From NCBI GenBank assembly GCA_964462035.1, contig CAYXAP010000004.1:186001-250000 (forward strand): DNA of 64,000 nucleotides, read 5' to 3'. The notes beneath the pieces were generated by a model. That model was not told the DNA's origin and did no database searches. It saw only the letters and a list, made by a program, of their open reading frames with translations. The DNA is from UBA1660 sp964462035. Its GTDB lineage: Bacteria > Myxococcota_A > Polyangia > Polyangiales > Houyiibacteriaceae. Within the stretch, counting starts at the first letter, position 1; the number at the start of each line of letters is the position of its first letter. This document shows, piece by piece, positions 17,005 through 25,279 of the stretch. A program made the position numbers and the translations under genes.

Positions 17005-18435
17005 ATGGTCGCCGCGCCGCCTCTCCGTCGTTCTACCGAGCCCGCAGCAGCTGCGGGTCCGAACCTGTCGGCGCTCGGGTTCCGCTCGCAGCCGAAGGAG
17101 CTCCCCCGAACGCGACTGCGGATCGACGGAGACGTCCCGGAGTGGCTGCGAGGCACCCTGCTCCGCACCGGCCCGGCGACCTTCGAGGCGCCCAGTCGGA
17201 CCATCGAGCACTGGTTCATGGGGCTCGCGATGCTCGTGCGCCTCCGCATCGGCGACGAGCCCGGCGTTGCGGAGGTGACCGCCAAGCACCTCAAGTCCCA
17301 CGCGCGCGAGCGAGCGATGCGGCCCAACCCCTTCCCGCGGCTTCGGGCGCTCGCGGAGCGCATTCGACCCTTCCTCGGGGAGCGCCCGACGACCGACGAC
17401 GGCAGCGTGAACGTCGCGCGTTTCGGCGACGCGATGGTGGCGATGACCGAGACCACCCGCCGCGCTCGCTTCGACCCGACCACCCTCGAGGCGCTCGGGA
17501 CCCTCGAGCACCGCGATGTCCTCGAGGGCCACCTCACGACCGCGCACCCGCTCTGGGATGCGAAGCGCGGATGTCACTTCAACTACATGAGCCGCTTCGG
17601 CCCGAAGGCGGTCCACGTCGCCTATCGGATGGACGCCGGCCGGCGACACCTACTCCGCGAGCTCGAGACCGATCGGCCGGCCTACATGCACTCGTTCGGC
17701 GCGACGCCGAACCACATGATCCTCGTCGAGGGCCCGCTCTTCGTGCAGCCGCTCGAGCTCCGCTTCCTCACCAGCGACTTCTTCAGCGCGCTGAGCTGGG
17801 ACGGCTCCGCCGGTACCCGGATACGCGCGGTGCACAAGGACTCCGGCGCGGTGCGGACCTGGCATCTCGACGAGCCCTTCTTCATGTTCCACACGATCGA
17901 TGGCCGCGAGACCGGCGACGCGCTCGAGCTGGACCTGATCACCTATCCGGACAGCAGCGTGCTGGAGGAGCTGGTGCTCGAACGGCTCCGCAGCGAGGGA
18001 CCGCCCAAGGCCATCGGCGCCGTCCGCCGGATTCGGCTCCCGAGCGACGGCGCGGCCACCATCGACGCGCTCGACGTGCCGGGCTTCGAGTTGCCTCGCA
18101 TCGACCCACGTCGCGCGGGGGACTCTCGAATGGTCTATGGGGTGACCAACGATCTGCCTGGGACCTTCGTCGACGGGCTCGTGAAGGTCGATCGGGAGAG
18201 CGGTGCACACACGGCGTGGCGAGGCGACGGCCTCTTCCCCGGCGAGCCGATCTTCGTTCCCGACCCGAGCGCCAGCGAGGAGGACGAGGGGGTCGTCATC
18301 TCCCTGGTGCTGGACGGTCGTCGGGAGCGTTCCTTCTTCGTCGTCCTCGACGCGAAGAGCTTCACCGAGCGGGCGCGCATCGAGCTACCGCTCCACGTGC
18401 CGCAGGGCTTCCACGGCGAGTTCTTCGAAGACTGA
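17005..18435 (+). CDS. Carotenoid oxygenase (RPE65/CCD family)
   Basis: A seven-bladed-propeller, Fe(II)-dependent enzyme of 476 residues that cleaves carotenoids or related polyenes. The domain begins RIDGDVPEWLRGTLLRTGPATFE. The four iron-ligand histidines are recognisable: TTAHPLWD, YMHSFGAT, FFMFHTIDG and the C-terminal GFHGEF. The ATG at 17005 was chosen over a TTG at 16969 because it sits just before the conserved start. No carotenoid synthesis genes are near, so the substrate is open. It converges on the TetR gene at 18443 with seven bases between. Confidence 0.9.
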   Translation: MVAAPPLRRSTEPAAAAGPNLSALGFRSQPKELPRTRLRIDGDVPEWLRGTLLRTGPATFEAPSRTIEHWFMGLAMLVRLRIGDEPGVAEVTAKHLKSHARERAMRPNPFPRLRALAERIRPFLGERPTTDDGSVNVARFGDAMVAMTETTRRARFDPTTLEALGTLEHRDVLEGHLTTAHPLWDAKRGCHFNYMSRFGPKAVHVAYRMDAGRRHLLRELETDRPAYMHSFGATPNHMILVEGPLFVQPLELRFLTSDFFSALSWDGSAGTRIRAVHKDSGAVRTWHLDEPFFMFHTIDGRETGDALELDLITYPDSSVLEELVLERLRSEGPPKAIGAVRRIRLPSDGAATIDALDVPGFELPRIDPRRAGDSRMVYGVTNDLPGTFVDGLVKVDRESGAHTAWRGDGLFPGEPIFVPDPSASEEDEGVVISLVLDGRRERSFFVVLDAKSFTERARIELPLHVPQGFHGEFFED

Positions 18436-18442
18436 GTCCGAG

Positions 18443-19105
18443 CTACTCGGCGGGCGCGACGGCGCTCGCGTCGTCACTCTCGGGGAGCGACGGCGTCGGG
18501 CGGATCACCGAGAGCGCCACGCCCACGGCGCCACCGAGCTCCTCCATCGTCGCGCCGGCCCGGCGCATGATGCCCAGGCCTTGCAGCGTGGCCGTGAGGT
18601 GGCGTGAGACCGCTTCGGGGTCCAGCGGCTCGACCTCACCGCGCGCGACGGCGTTCTTCAGGGCGTTCCGAAACGCCTGCATGGTGCGCTCCATGTGCGC
18701 CTGCACGCGTTCGGCGACCGCGGGGTCGTCGGCGCCGAGCTCCACGCAGCTCCGGCCGATGAGGCACGTCCGCGGCGTCTCCGACGGCTCGGTCTCCATC
18801 GCTCGCAGCCCTTCGAAGAAGCCAATGACCGCCGCATAGCCTGCGTCTGGAGCCTCGAGGTCGGCGAGCATCGCGCTCGCCCGTCGCTCGATGTAGCGGT
18901 CCAGGCACGCGAGGTACAGGTTCCGCTTGTCGCCGAAGGCGTTGTAGAGGCTCTGGCGACTGATCCCCATGCAATCGAGGAGCGCCTGCAGCGACGTCGC
19001 GGCGTACCCGTCCCGCCAGAAGAGCTCCATCGCTCTCTCCAGCACGGTCTGCTCGTCGAATGCTCTCGGTCGTCCACCCATTTGGTGAGCCTTCACTTTG
19101 GCCAT
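18443..19105 (-). CDS. TetR/AcrR family transcriptional regulator
   Basis: The N-terminal helix-turn-helix FDEQTVLERAMELFWRDGYAATSLQALLDCMGISRQSLYNAFGDKRNLYLACLDRY is a textbook TetR DNA-binding domain. The C-terminal ligand domain contains a Cys-bearing CLIGRSCVELG segment. The start is set at MAKVKAHQMGGRPR; MGGRPR at 19081 is an alternative. It is divergent from the ChaN-like gene, and the intergenic region has a perfect GACACGTGTC palindrome that may be its operator. It could control itself, the ChaN gene, or the convergent carotenoid oxygenase. The ligand is unknown. Confidence 0.9.
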   Translation of the reverse strand: MAKVKAHQMGGRPRAFDEQTVLERAMELFWRDGYAATSLQALLDCMGISRQSLYNAFGDKRNLYLACLDRYIERRASAMLADLEAPDAGYAAVIGFFEGLRAMETEPSETPRTCLIGRSCVELGADDPAVAERVQAHMERTMQAFRNALKNAVARGEVEPLDPEAVSRHLTATLQGLGIMRRAGATMEELGGAVGVALSVIRPTPSLPESDDASAVAPAE

Positions 19106-19125
19106 CGACGCGGAATCGGTCAAAT

Positions 19126-19135
19126 GACACGTGTC
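19126..19135. promoter_or_regulatory. Candidate TetR operator, palindrome GACACGTGTC
   Basis: A perfect ten-base palindrome lies between the divergent TetR gene and the ChaN-like lipoprotein gene. TetR dimers usually bind such sites beside their own promoter. Confidence 0.4.
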
Positions 19136-19203
19136 TCGGGTGATTCGTCGGTCGGGGCGCCGCAGCGTTGCCCCCGCGGGCCTCAAAAGGCACTGTGGCG
19201 CCC

Positions 19204-20106
19204 GTGAAGACCCTCCTCGCCGTGCTCCTGGTGGCCACCTGCGCCCCGAAGGACCCGCCCGCCACCTCCGCCGACGTGGTCCGGCAGCGGCCGCCCGCCG
19301 AGCAGATCATCGCCCTCGAGACGGGCGAGGAGGTCACCGAGGAAGAGATGCTCGCCGACCTCGAGCGCGGCCGAGTGATCTACATCGGCGAGCTCCACGA
19401 CAAAGCGGAGGACCACGCGGTCCAGTACCGGCTGATGCGCCTGCTCTACGATCGGCACCCGTCGATCGCCGTCGGTATGGAGATGTTCCAGTACCCCTAC
19501 CAGCCGGTGCTGGACGACTGGACCAACGGTCGGCTCGACGAGACGAACCTCCGCCGACGCAGCGAGTGGGATCGCCGCTGGGGCTTCGACTATGCGCTCT
19601 ACCGGCCCATCCTCGATTGGACTCGGGCCCGTGCGATCCCCGTGCTCGCGCTCAACGCGCCCTCGGAGATCACCCGAACGGTCGCCAGCGAGGGGCTCGA
19701 CGGCCTCTCCGAGGCGCAGCGGGCCGAGCTCCCGCCGCTCGACATGGAGGTCGAGGGCCACCGGGCGATGGTCATCGAGGCCCTCGGTGAGCATGCCCAC
19801 GGCGACGACGATCCAGTCGCGCTCGAGCGCTACTACACGGCTCAGGTGGTCTGGGACGAGACCATGGCCGAGCGCGTCGCCGAGGCCGTCGAGCGGAGCG
19901 ATGCTCCGAGCCGGCTGGTCGTGCTCGCGGGCGCGATGCACGTCCGGGGTGGCTTCGGCATCCCCTCGCGCGCTTCGCGGCGTGGGGCGACCCCCTACCG
20001 GATCGTCCTCGTCGCGCACGACGAAGAGGAGCTCGAGGCGTTGATGGCCGAAGACCCGCCCCCGGCGGATTACGCCTGGCTGGCGGGTGCTGCCGAAGAG
20101 GAGTGA
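19204..20106 (+). CDS. ChaN-like haem-binding lipoprotein
   Basis: The GTG at 19204 gives VKTLLAVLLVATC, a lipoprotein signal. The mature part matches ChaN-type proteins (iron-regulated, haem-binding; DUF399): VIYIGELHDKAEDHAVQYRLM, GMEMFQYPYQP, ALNAPSEITRTVA, and the C-terminal VVLAGAMHVRGGFGIPSRA. In Campylobacter ChaN is an outer-membrane-associated protein that binds stacked haems. The family call is good; the role here (haem or iron handling) is inferred. It is divergent from a TetR gene and ends 43 bases before the esterase-like lipoprotein gene on the same strand, so the two may be co-transcribed. Confidence 0.85.
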   Translation: MKTLLAVLLVATCAPKDPPATSADVVRQRPPAEQIIALETGEEVTEEEMLADLERGRVIYIGELHDKAEDHAVQYRLMRLLYDRHPSIAVGMEMFQYPYQPVLDDWTNGRLDETNLRRRSEWDRRWGFDYALYRPILDWTRARAIPVLALNAPSEITRTVASEGLDGLSEAQRAELPPLDMEVEGHRAMVIEALGEHAHGDDDPVALERYYTAQVVWDETMAERVAEAVERSDAPSRLVVLAGAMHVRGGFGIPSRASRRGATPYRIVLVAHDEEELEALMAEDPPPADYAWLAGAAEEE

Positions 20107-20149
20107 ACGACGATTGCGTCGGGGCGCCCCGCGGTCGACACTGCCGATC

Positions 20150-22054
20150 ATGCTTCGGTCCTTGCGGCTCCTCGTCGGCTTCGTCGCCCTCGCCCTCTCG
20201 TCCTGTGGCTCCGACGGCACGACCGCGATCCACGAGTTGCCGGCCGCCGAGGTCGACAGCACCGGCGCGACCTTCTTCGACACGCCTTGGCCGACCGATC
20301 TGCGCCTCGACGCCACCGGCCACATCGACGTCAGCAGCTTCCCGAACCCAGCCAGCGTCCGGCTCCTGGAGACCTACAAGGCCGAGATGAACGCGCGCCT
20401 CACCGGTTACAGCGTCAGCGCGCCCGCCTATTTCCGCTTCGACGCGCCGATCGACCCGGCGTCGCTCCCGCTCGATGGCTCCGCCAGCCTCGAGGATGGC
20501 TCGAGCGTCGTCGCCGTCGCCCTCGAGGGGCCGCGCGCCGGTGAACGCCACCCGATGGTCGGTCACTTCCGAGAGGAGCCGACCCTCTACTGGCCCGAGA
20601 ACACCCTCGCCGTGCGGCCGCCGCATGGGCTGCCCTTCGAGCCCGACACCACCTACGCCATCGCGCTCACGAGCGAGCTCCGCGCCGCCGGCGGTGGCTC
20701 GGTCAGCCGCTCTTCGACCCTCGACCGCCTCCTCTCCGGTTCCGGCGACGCGGCGGCGAGCGCGCTCTACGCGCCGGCCGTCGCCGCGCTCGCGGGGGTC
20801 GGCGTCCCGGAGCGCGACATCGTGAACCTGACCGTCTTCACGACCCAGCATCCGACCATCGAGCTCGAGCAGGCTCGCGACTGGCTGGTGGCGCAGGAGC
20901 CCCCGGCGCGCGTGGCCACGAGCGAGCGATGGATCGAGGACACTGCGGACTATCGCTTGGTCGAGGGAGCGTACATGTCGCCGATCTTCCAGAGCGGGGA
21001 GCTCCCCTACTCGACGGAGGGCGGCGAGGTCACCGTCGTCGACGGAGTCCCTACGGTGCATGGGGAGTTCGAGGCGCGCTACGCGATGACGGTCCCGACG
21101 ACCGACATGCCCGAGTCCGGCTGGCCGATCGTGCTCTACGCCCACGGCACCGGCGGCGACTTCCAGACCTTCGTGCGCAACCGGGTCGGCGAAGACCTGG
21201 CCCGCCAGGGCTTCGTGACGATGGGTGTCGACCAGGTCCATCACGGCACGCGGAACCCGGGACCCGCCGGCCCCGAGTCGCTGGTGTTCAACTTCGGCAA
21301 CCCACTCGCCTTCCGCGACAACGCGCGCCAGGCCGCGCTCGACGTGGTGGCGCAGGCCGCCTTCGTCCGGGCCAACCCCGAGATCACGCCGCGGGCGATC
21401 GGCGAGGGGAACCTCATCGACCCGGACCGCGTCTACTTCTACGGCCACTCACAGGGCGGGCTCAACGGTCCACTCTTCCTGGCCATCGACGACCAGGCGA
21501 AGGGTGGTGTGCTCAGCGGCGCCGGTGGCCACCTCGCCATCGCGTTGGTCGACAAGGTCGAGCCAGTGAACATCCCGCAGCTCGCCGGGTTCCTGCTGCG
21601 CTTCCCGGGCACCGGTGACGCCGCGCTCGAAGCCGAGCACCTGGTCTACGAGCACCCGATCCTCGCGTTCCTACAGACCTGGACCGACGTCGCCGACCCC
21701 ACCAACTACGTCCACTACCTCTTCACCGCCCCGCGGCCGGGCTTCGAGCCCAAGAGCATCCTCCAGACCGAGGGCATCACCGATGCCTACACGCCCCCGC
21801 GATCGATCGAGGCGCTCGCGACCGCGGCGCGGATCCCACCGCTGATGCCGGTGCTGCAGCCGATCGAGCCCATGGAGGCCATCGGCCTCGCGCCCATCAG
21901 CGGACCGGTGAGCGGCAATGTCGCGGGCGGCGCCGCCACGGCAGGTCTCATCCAGGCCGACGGCGGTCACTTCGTGGCCTTCGACGCCGACCTCCGGGTC
22001 CGGATCGCGGACTTCTTCGGCTCCTTCGCCGAGGGGGTTCCCACGATCCCGTGA
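20150..22054 (+). CDS. Large secreted lipoprotein with alpha/beta-hydrolase domain
   Basis: A 634-residue lipoprotein: MLRSLRLLVGFVALALSSC, lipobox LSSC, start at 20150. The N-terminal third is a beta-rich region (YFRFDAPIDPASLPLDGSASL; RPPHGLPFEPDTTYAIALTSEL). Such regions occur in Myxococcota and Planctomycetota esterases. The second part has an alpha/beta-hydrolase core: PIVLYAHGTGGDF as oxyanion-hole strand, VYFYGHSQGG as nucleophile elbow with Ser, and DGGHFVAF as the likely catalytic His. It is probably an exported lipase or esterase. The acid residue was not assigned. Its stop overlaps the next gene by four bases (GTGA). Confidence 0.82.
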   Translation: MLRSLRLLVGFVALALSSCGSDGTTAIHELPAAEVDSTGATFFDTPWPTDLRLDATGHIDVSSFPNPASVRLLETYKAEMNARLTGYSVSAPAYFRFDAPIDPASLPLDGSASLEDGSSVVAVALEGPRAGERHPMVGHFREEPTLYWPENTLAVRPPHGLPFEPDTTYAIALTSELRAAGGGSVSRSSTLDRLLSGSGDAAASALYAPAVAALAGVGVPERDIVNLTVFTTQHPTIELEQARDWLVAQEPPARVATSERWIEDTADYRLVEGAYMSPIFQSGELPYSTEGGEVTVVDGVPTVHGEFEARYAMTVPTTDMPESGWPIVLYAHGTGGDFQTFVRNRVGEDLARQGFVTMGVDQVHHGTRNPGPAGPESLVFNFGNPLAFRDNARQAALDVVAQAAFVRANPEITPRAIGEGNLIDPDRVYFYGHSQGGLNGPLFLAIDDQAKGGVLSGAGGHLAIALVDKVEPVNIPQLAGFLLRFPGTGDAALEAEHLVYEHPILAFLQTWTDVADPTNYVHYLFTAPRPGFEPKSILQTEGITDAYTPPRSIEALATAARIPPLMPVLQPIEPMEAIGLAPISGPVSGNVAGGAATAGLIQADGGHFVAFDADLRVRIADFFGSFAEGVPTIP

Positions 22055-22722
22055 GCGACGACCCCGAGCGCATCGTGCGGGAGGTCGCCGAGGCCGAGGA
22101 GTTCTTCGACGACCTCGAAGGCCTGACGGTGCTCGGGCGGGGCGAGATCCATCGCGCTCGAGTCGACGAGGTGCTCGACGAAGAGTCATCCAGTCAGGCG
22201 GGGCGGGTCGCTCGGCACGCCGTCGCCTGGGACGGTCCCCCGGCGTGGCTCGAGCTGGTGGAGTCTGGTGCCGTGCCCGACTCGCTCCCGCTGACGCCGA
22301 TGCCCTTGCCCGAGGGGTATCGCGACAGCTCCGCGCTCCAGCAGCTCCCGGAGGGACCGCGCCGGCGCTTGGCGGGCGCGCTCGAGGGGTGGGCGTTGAC
22401 CTCCGAAGGGACCACACCACCCCACCGGATCCGCCTCTGGCGAGACGAGGTGATCCACGCCCGACTGGCCTCGTATCACCTCTGGGTGTCGAGCGAGCCT
22501 CGCCAAGCGCTGGTCGTGGCTCACGAGCGGACTCCGGGGCAGGTCGCGGGTGGGGTGGTCGTCACCCTCCTCTCCGGCGTCGGGGCCGGCGGCTTCGGGC
22601 TGCTGCTCGGACCGGTGGTGGGTGCATGTGCGTTCGCTTTCGGCGCCGGGCTCATGGGCGTGACGGCCGGTCAGGTGCTCAAGCAGAGGTACCGAACCGC
22701 GTGGCTCCGCGAAGAGACGTGA
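22051..22722 (+). CDS. Hypothetical protein with C-terminal membrane hairpin
   Basis: A 223-residue protein starting at a GTG that overlaps the preceding stop (GTGA), so it is coupled to the esterase gene. The first 160 residues are acidic and soluble (EEFFDDLEGLTVLGRGEIHRARVDEVLDEE). Two adjacent Gly-rich hydrophobic stretches follow (GQVAGGVVVTLLSGVGAGGFGLLLG and PVVGACAFAFGAGLMGVTAG), then a short basic tail. That fits a hairpin membrane anchor with the main domain in the cytoplasm. No family is recognised. Confidence 0.7.
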   Translation: MSDDPERIVREVAEAEEFFDDLEGLTVLGRGEIHRARVDEVLDEESSSQAGRVARHAVAWDGPPAWLELVESGAVPDSLPLTPMPLPEGYRDSSALQQLPEGPRRRLAGALEGWALTSEGTTPPHRIRLWRDEVIHARLASYHLWVSSEPRQALVVAHERTPGQVAGGVVVTLLSGVGAGGFGLLLGPVVGACAFAFGAGLMGVTAGQVLKQRYRTAWLREET

Positions 22723-22742
22723 ACCCACCAGTCAGGGGCTGA

Positions 22743-22748
22743 TACCCT
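22743..22748 (+). promoter_or_regulatory. Candidate -10 box, leaderless start of glycine-rich lipoprotein
   Basis: TACCCT lies six bases before the ATG at 22755, without a Shine-Dalgarno sequence. The same hexamer and spacing precede the reverse gene starting at 31631. Confidence 0.4.
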
Positions 22749-22754
22749 GCTGAC

Positions 22755-24269
<1,515 letters not shown>

Positions 24270-24274
24270 ACGGC

Positions 24275-25123
24275 GTGCGCTACTTCGGCTACGGCTCGAA
24301 CCTGGATCTCGCCGATCTCCGGCGTTGGTGCGCCGAGGTCGGCGTGCCGCTCGGTCGCTACGAGCCGGCGGGAGCTGCGTTCCTCCCGGATCATGGGCTG
24401 GCCTTCCACTACTACAGCCGGCCTCGGGCCGGGGGCGCGCTCGACGTCGCGCCCGCGCTCGGTCGCGCGGTTCCGGGGATGCTCTTCGACGTCGACCACG
24501 AGGCGCGAGCGGTCCTCGACCGCAAGGAGGGCCTCGGTATTCGCTACGAGCGACGCGAGGTCACGGTGCTTCGCGACGATGGGTCGGTCGAGCGAGCCTT
24601 CACCTACGGCGTGATGGAGCCCTATCGCGAGAAGCGACTGATCGCTCCGACACCCGAGTACGCCGCGATCGTGCGTCGCGGACTCGCGGACTTCGGGCTC
24701 TCGTCGGCGCCGCTCGAGGCGGCCGCCGTGGGCCGGGTCAGCGCCTTCCCCGAAGGGGTCTTCGTCTACGGCACGCTCAAGCGTGGCCACTGCCGGGAGC
24801 ACCTGCTGGGCGCGACGGAGCACGAGAGCGCGACGATCGCCGGCGAGCTCATCGACCTCGGCGCCTATCCAGGGCTGCGCGCTGGCGAGGGCGTCGTGCG
24901 CGGCGAGCTCCATCGACCCGGGGCGGACGGCATGAGCGCGCTTCTCGCGCGCCTGGATCCCGTGGAGGACTTCGAAGGCTGGGAAGGGGTCGAGCGCTCG
25001 ATGTACCACCGCGCGATCGTCCGCGCGGAGACCGAGCGCGGTCCGACGCTCGCCTGGACGTACCTCTATCGAGGCGTCGAGCCTCGGCCGACGATCGCCG
25101 ATGGGGTGTGGCGCGGCGAATGA
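24275..25123 (+). CDS. Tandem gamma-glutamylcyclotransferase-like (GGCT/AIG2) protein
   Basis: A 282-residue protein with two cyclotransferase-fold domains. The first begins MRYFGYGSNLD (YGSNL phosphate-binding loop); the second begins about residue 166 with GVFVYGTLKRGHCREHLL (YGTL type, as in AIG2/GGACT) and continues to LDPVEDFEGWEGVERSMYHR. GGCT-like enzymes cyclise gamma-glutamyl or related amines to pyroglutamate. The catalytic Glu was not firmly placed in either half; the LLFDVDHEARAVLDRKEG segment (first) and VEDFEGWEG (second) are candidates. Two-domain fusions are not common, as far as I recall. GTG start; the upstream lipoprotein stops five bases before. Confidence 0.85.
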   Translation: MRYFGYGSNLDLADLRRWCAEVGVPLGRYEPAGAAFLPDHGLAFHYYSRPRAGGALDVAPALGRAVPGMLFDVDHEARAVLDRKEGLGIRYERREVTVLRDDGSVERAFTYGVMEPYREKRLIAPTPEYAAIVRRGLADFGLSSAPLEAAAVGRVSAFPEGVFVYGTLKRGHCREHLLGATEHESATIAGELIDLGAYPGLRAGEGVVRGELHRPGADGMSALLARLDPVEDFEGWEGVERSMYHRAIVRAETERGPTLAWTYLYRGVEPRPTIADGVWRGE

Positions 25124-25157
25124 GTCTCAGGACGAGGTCGCTCTCGCCCCAGCGCAC

Positions 25158-25197
25158 CATGGAGCCTTTCATACCCCCGAGTGGCCGTGGCTCCATG
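25158..25197. repeat. Inverted repeat, 9-base arms CATGGAGCC/GGCTCCATG
   Basis: Perfect nine-base arms around a 22-base loop between the GGCT gene and the pseudo-receiver gene. It could be a terminator for the former or an operator for the latter; there is no T-tract after it. Confidence 0.55.
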
Positions 25198-25279
25198 TCA
25201 CGAGGCGAAACGTCACGATCGACAGCTCTCAGGTCGATGTGCGAAGGTCCCGATCGCGCCGCGGGCGCATCGCGTTCCT

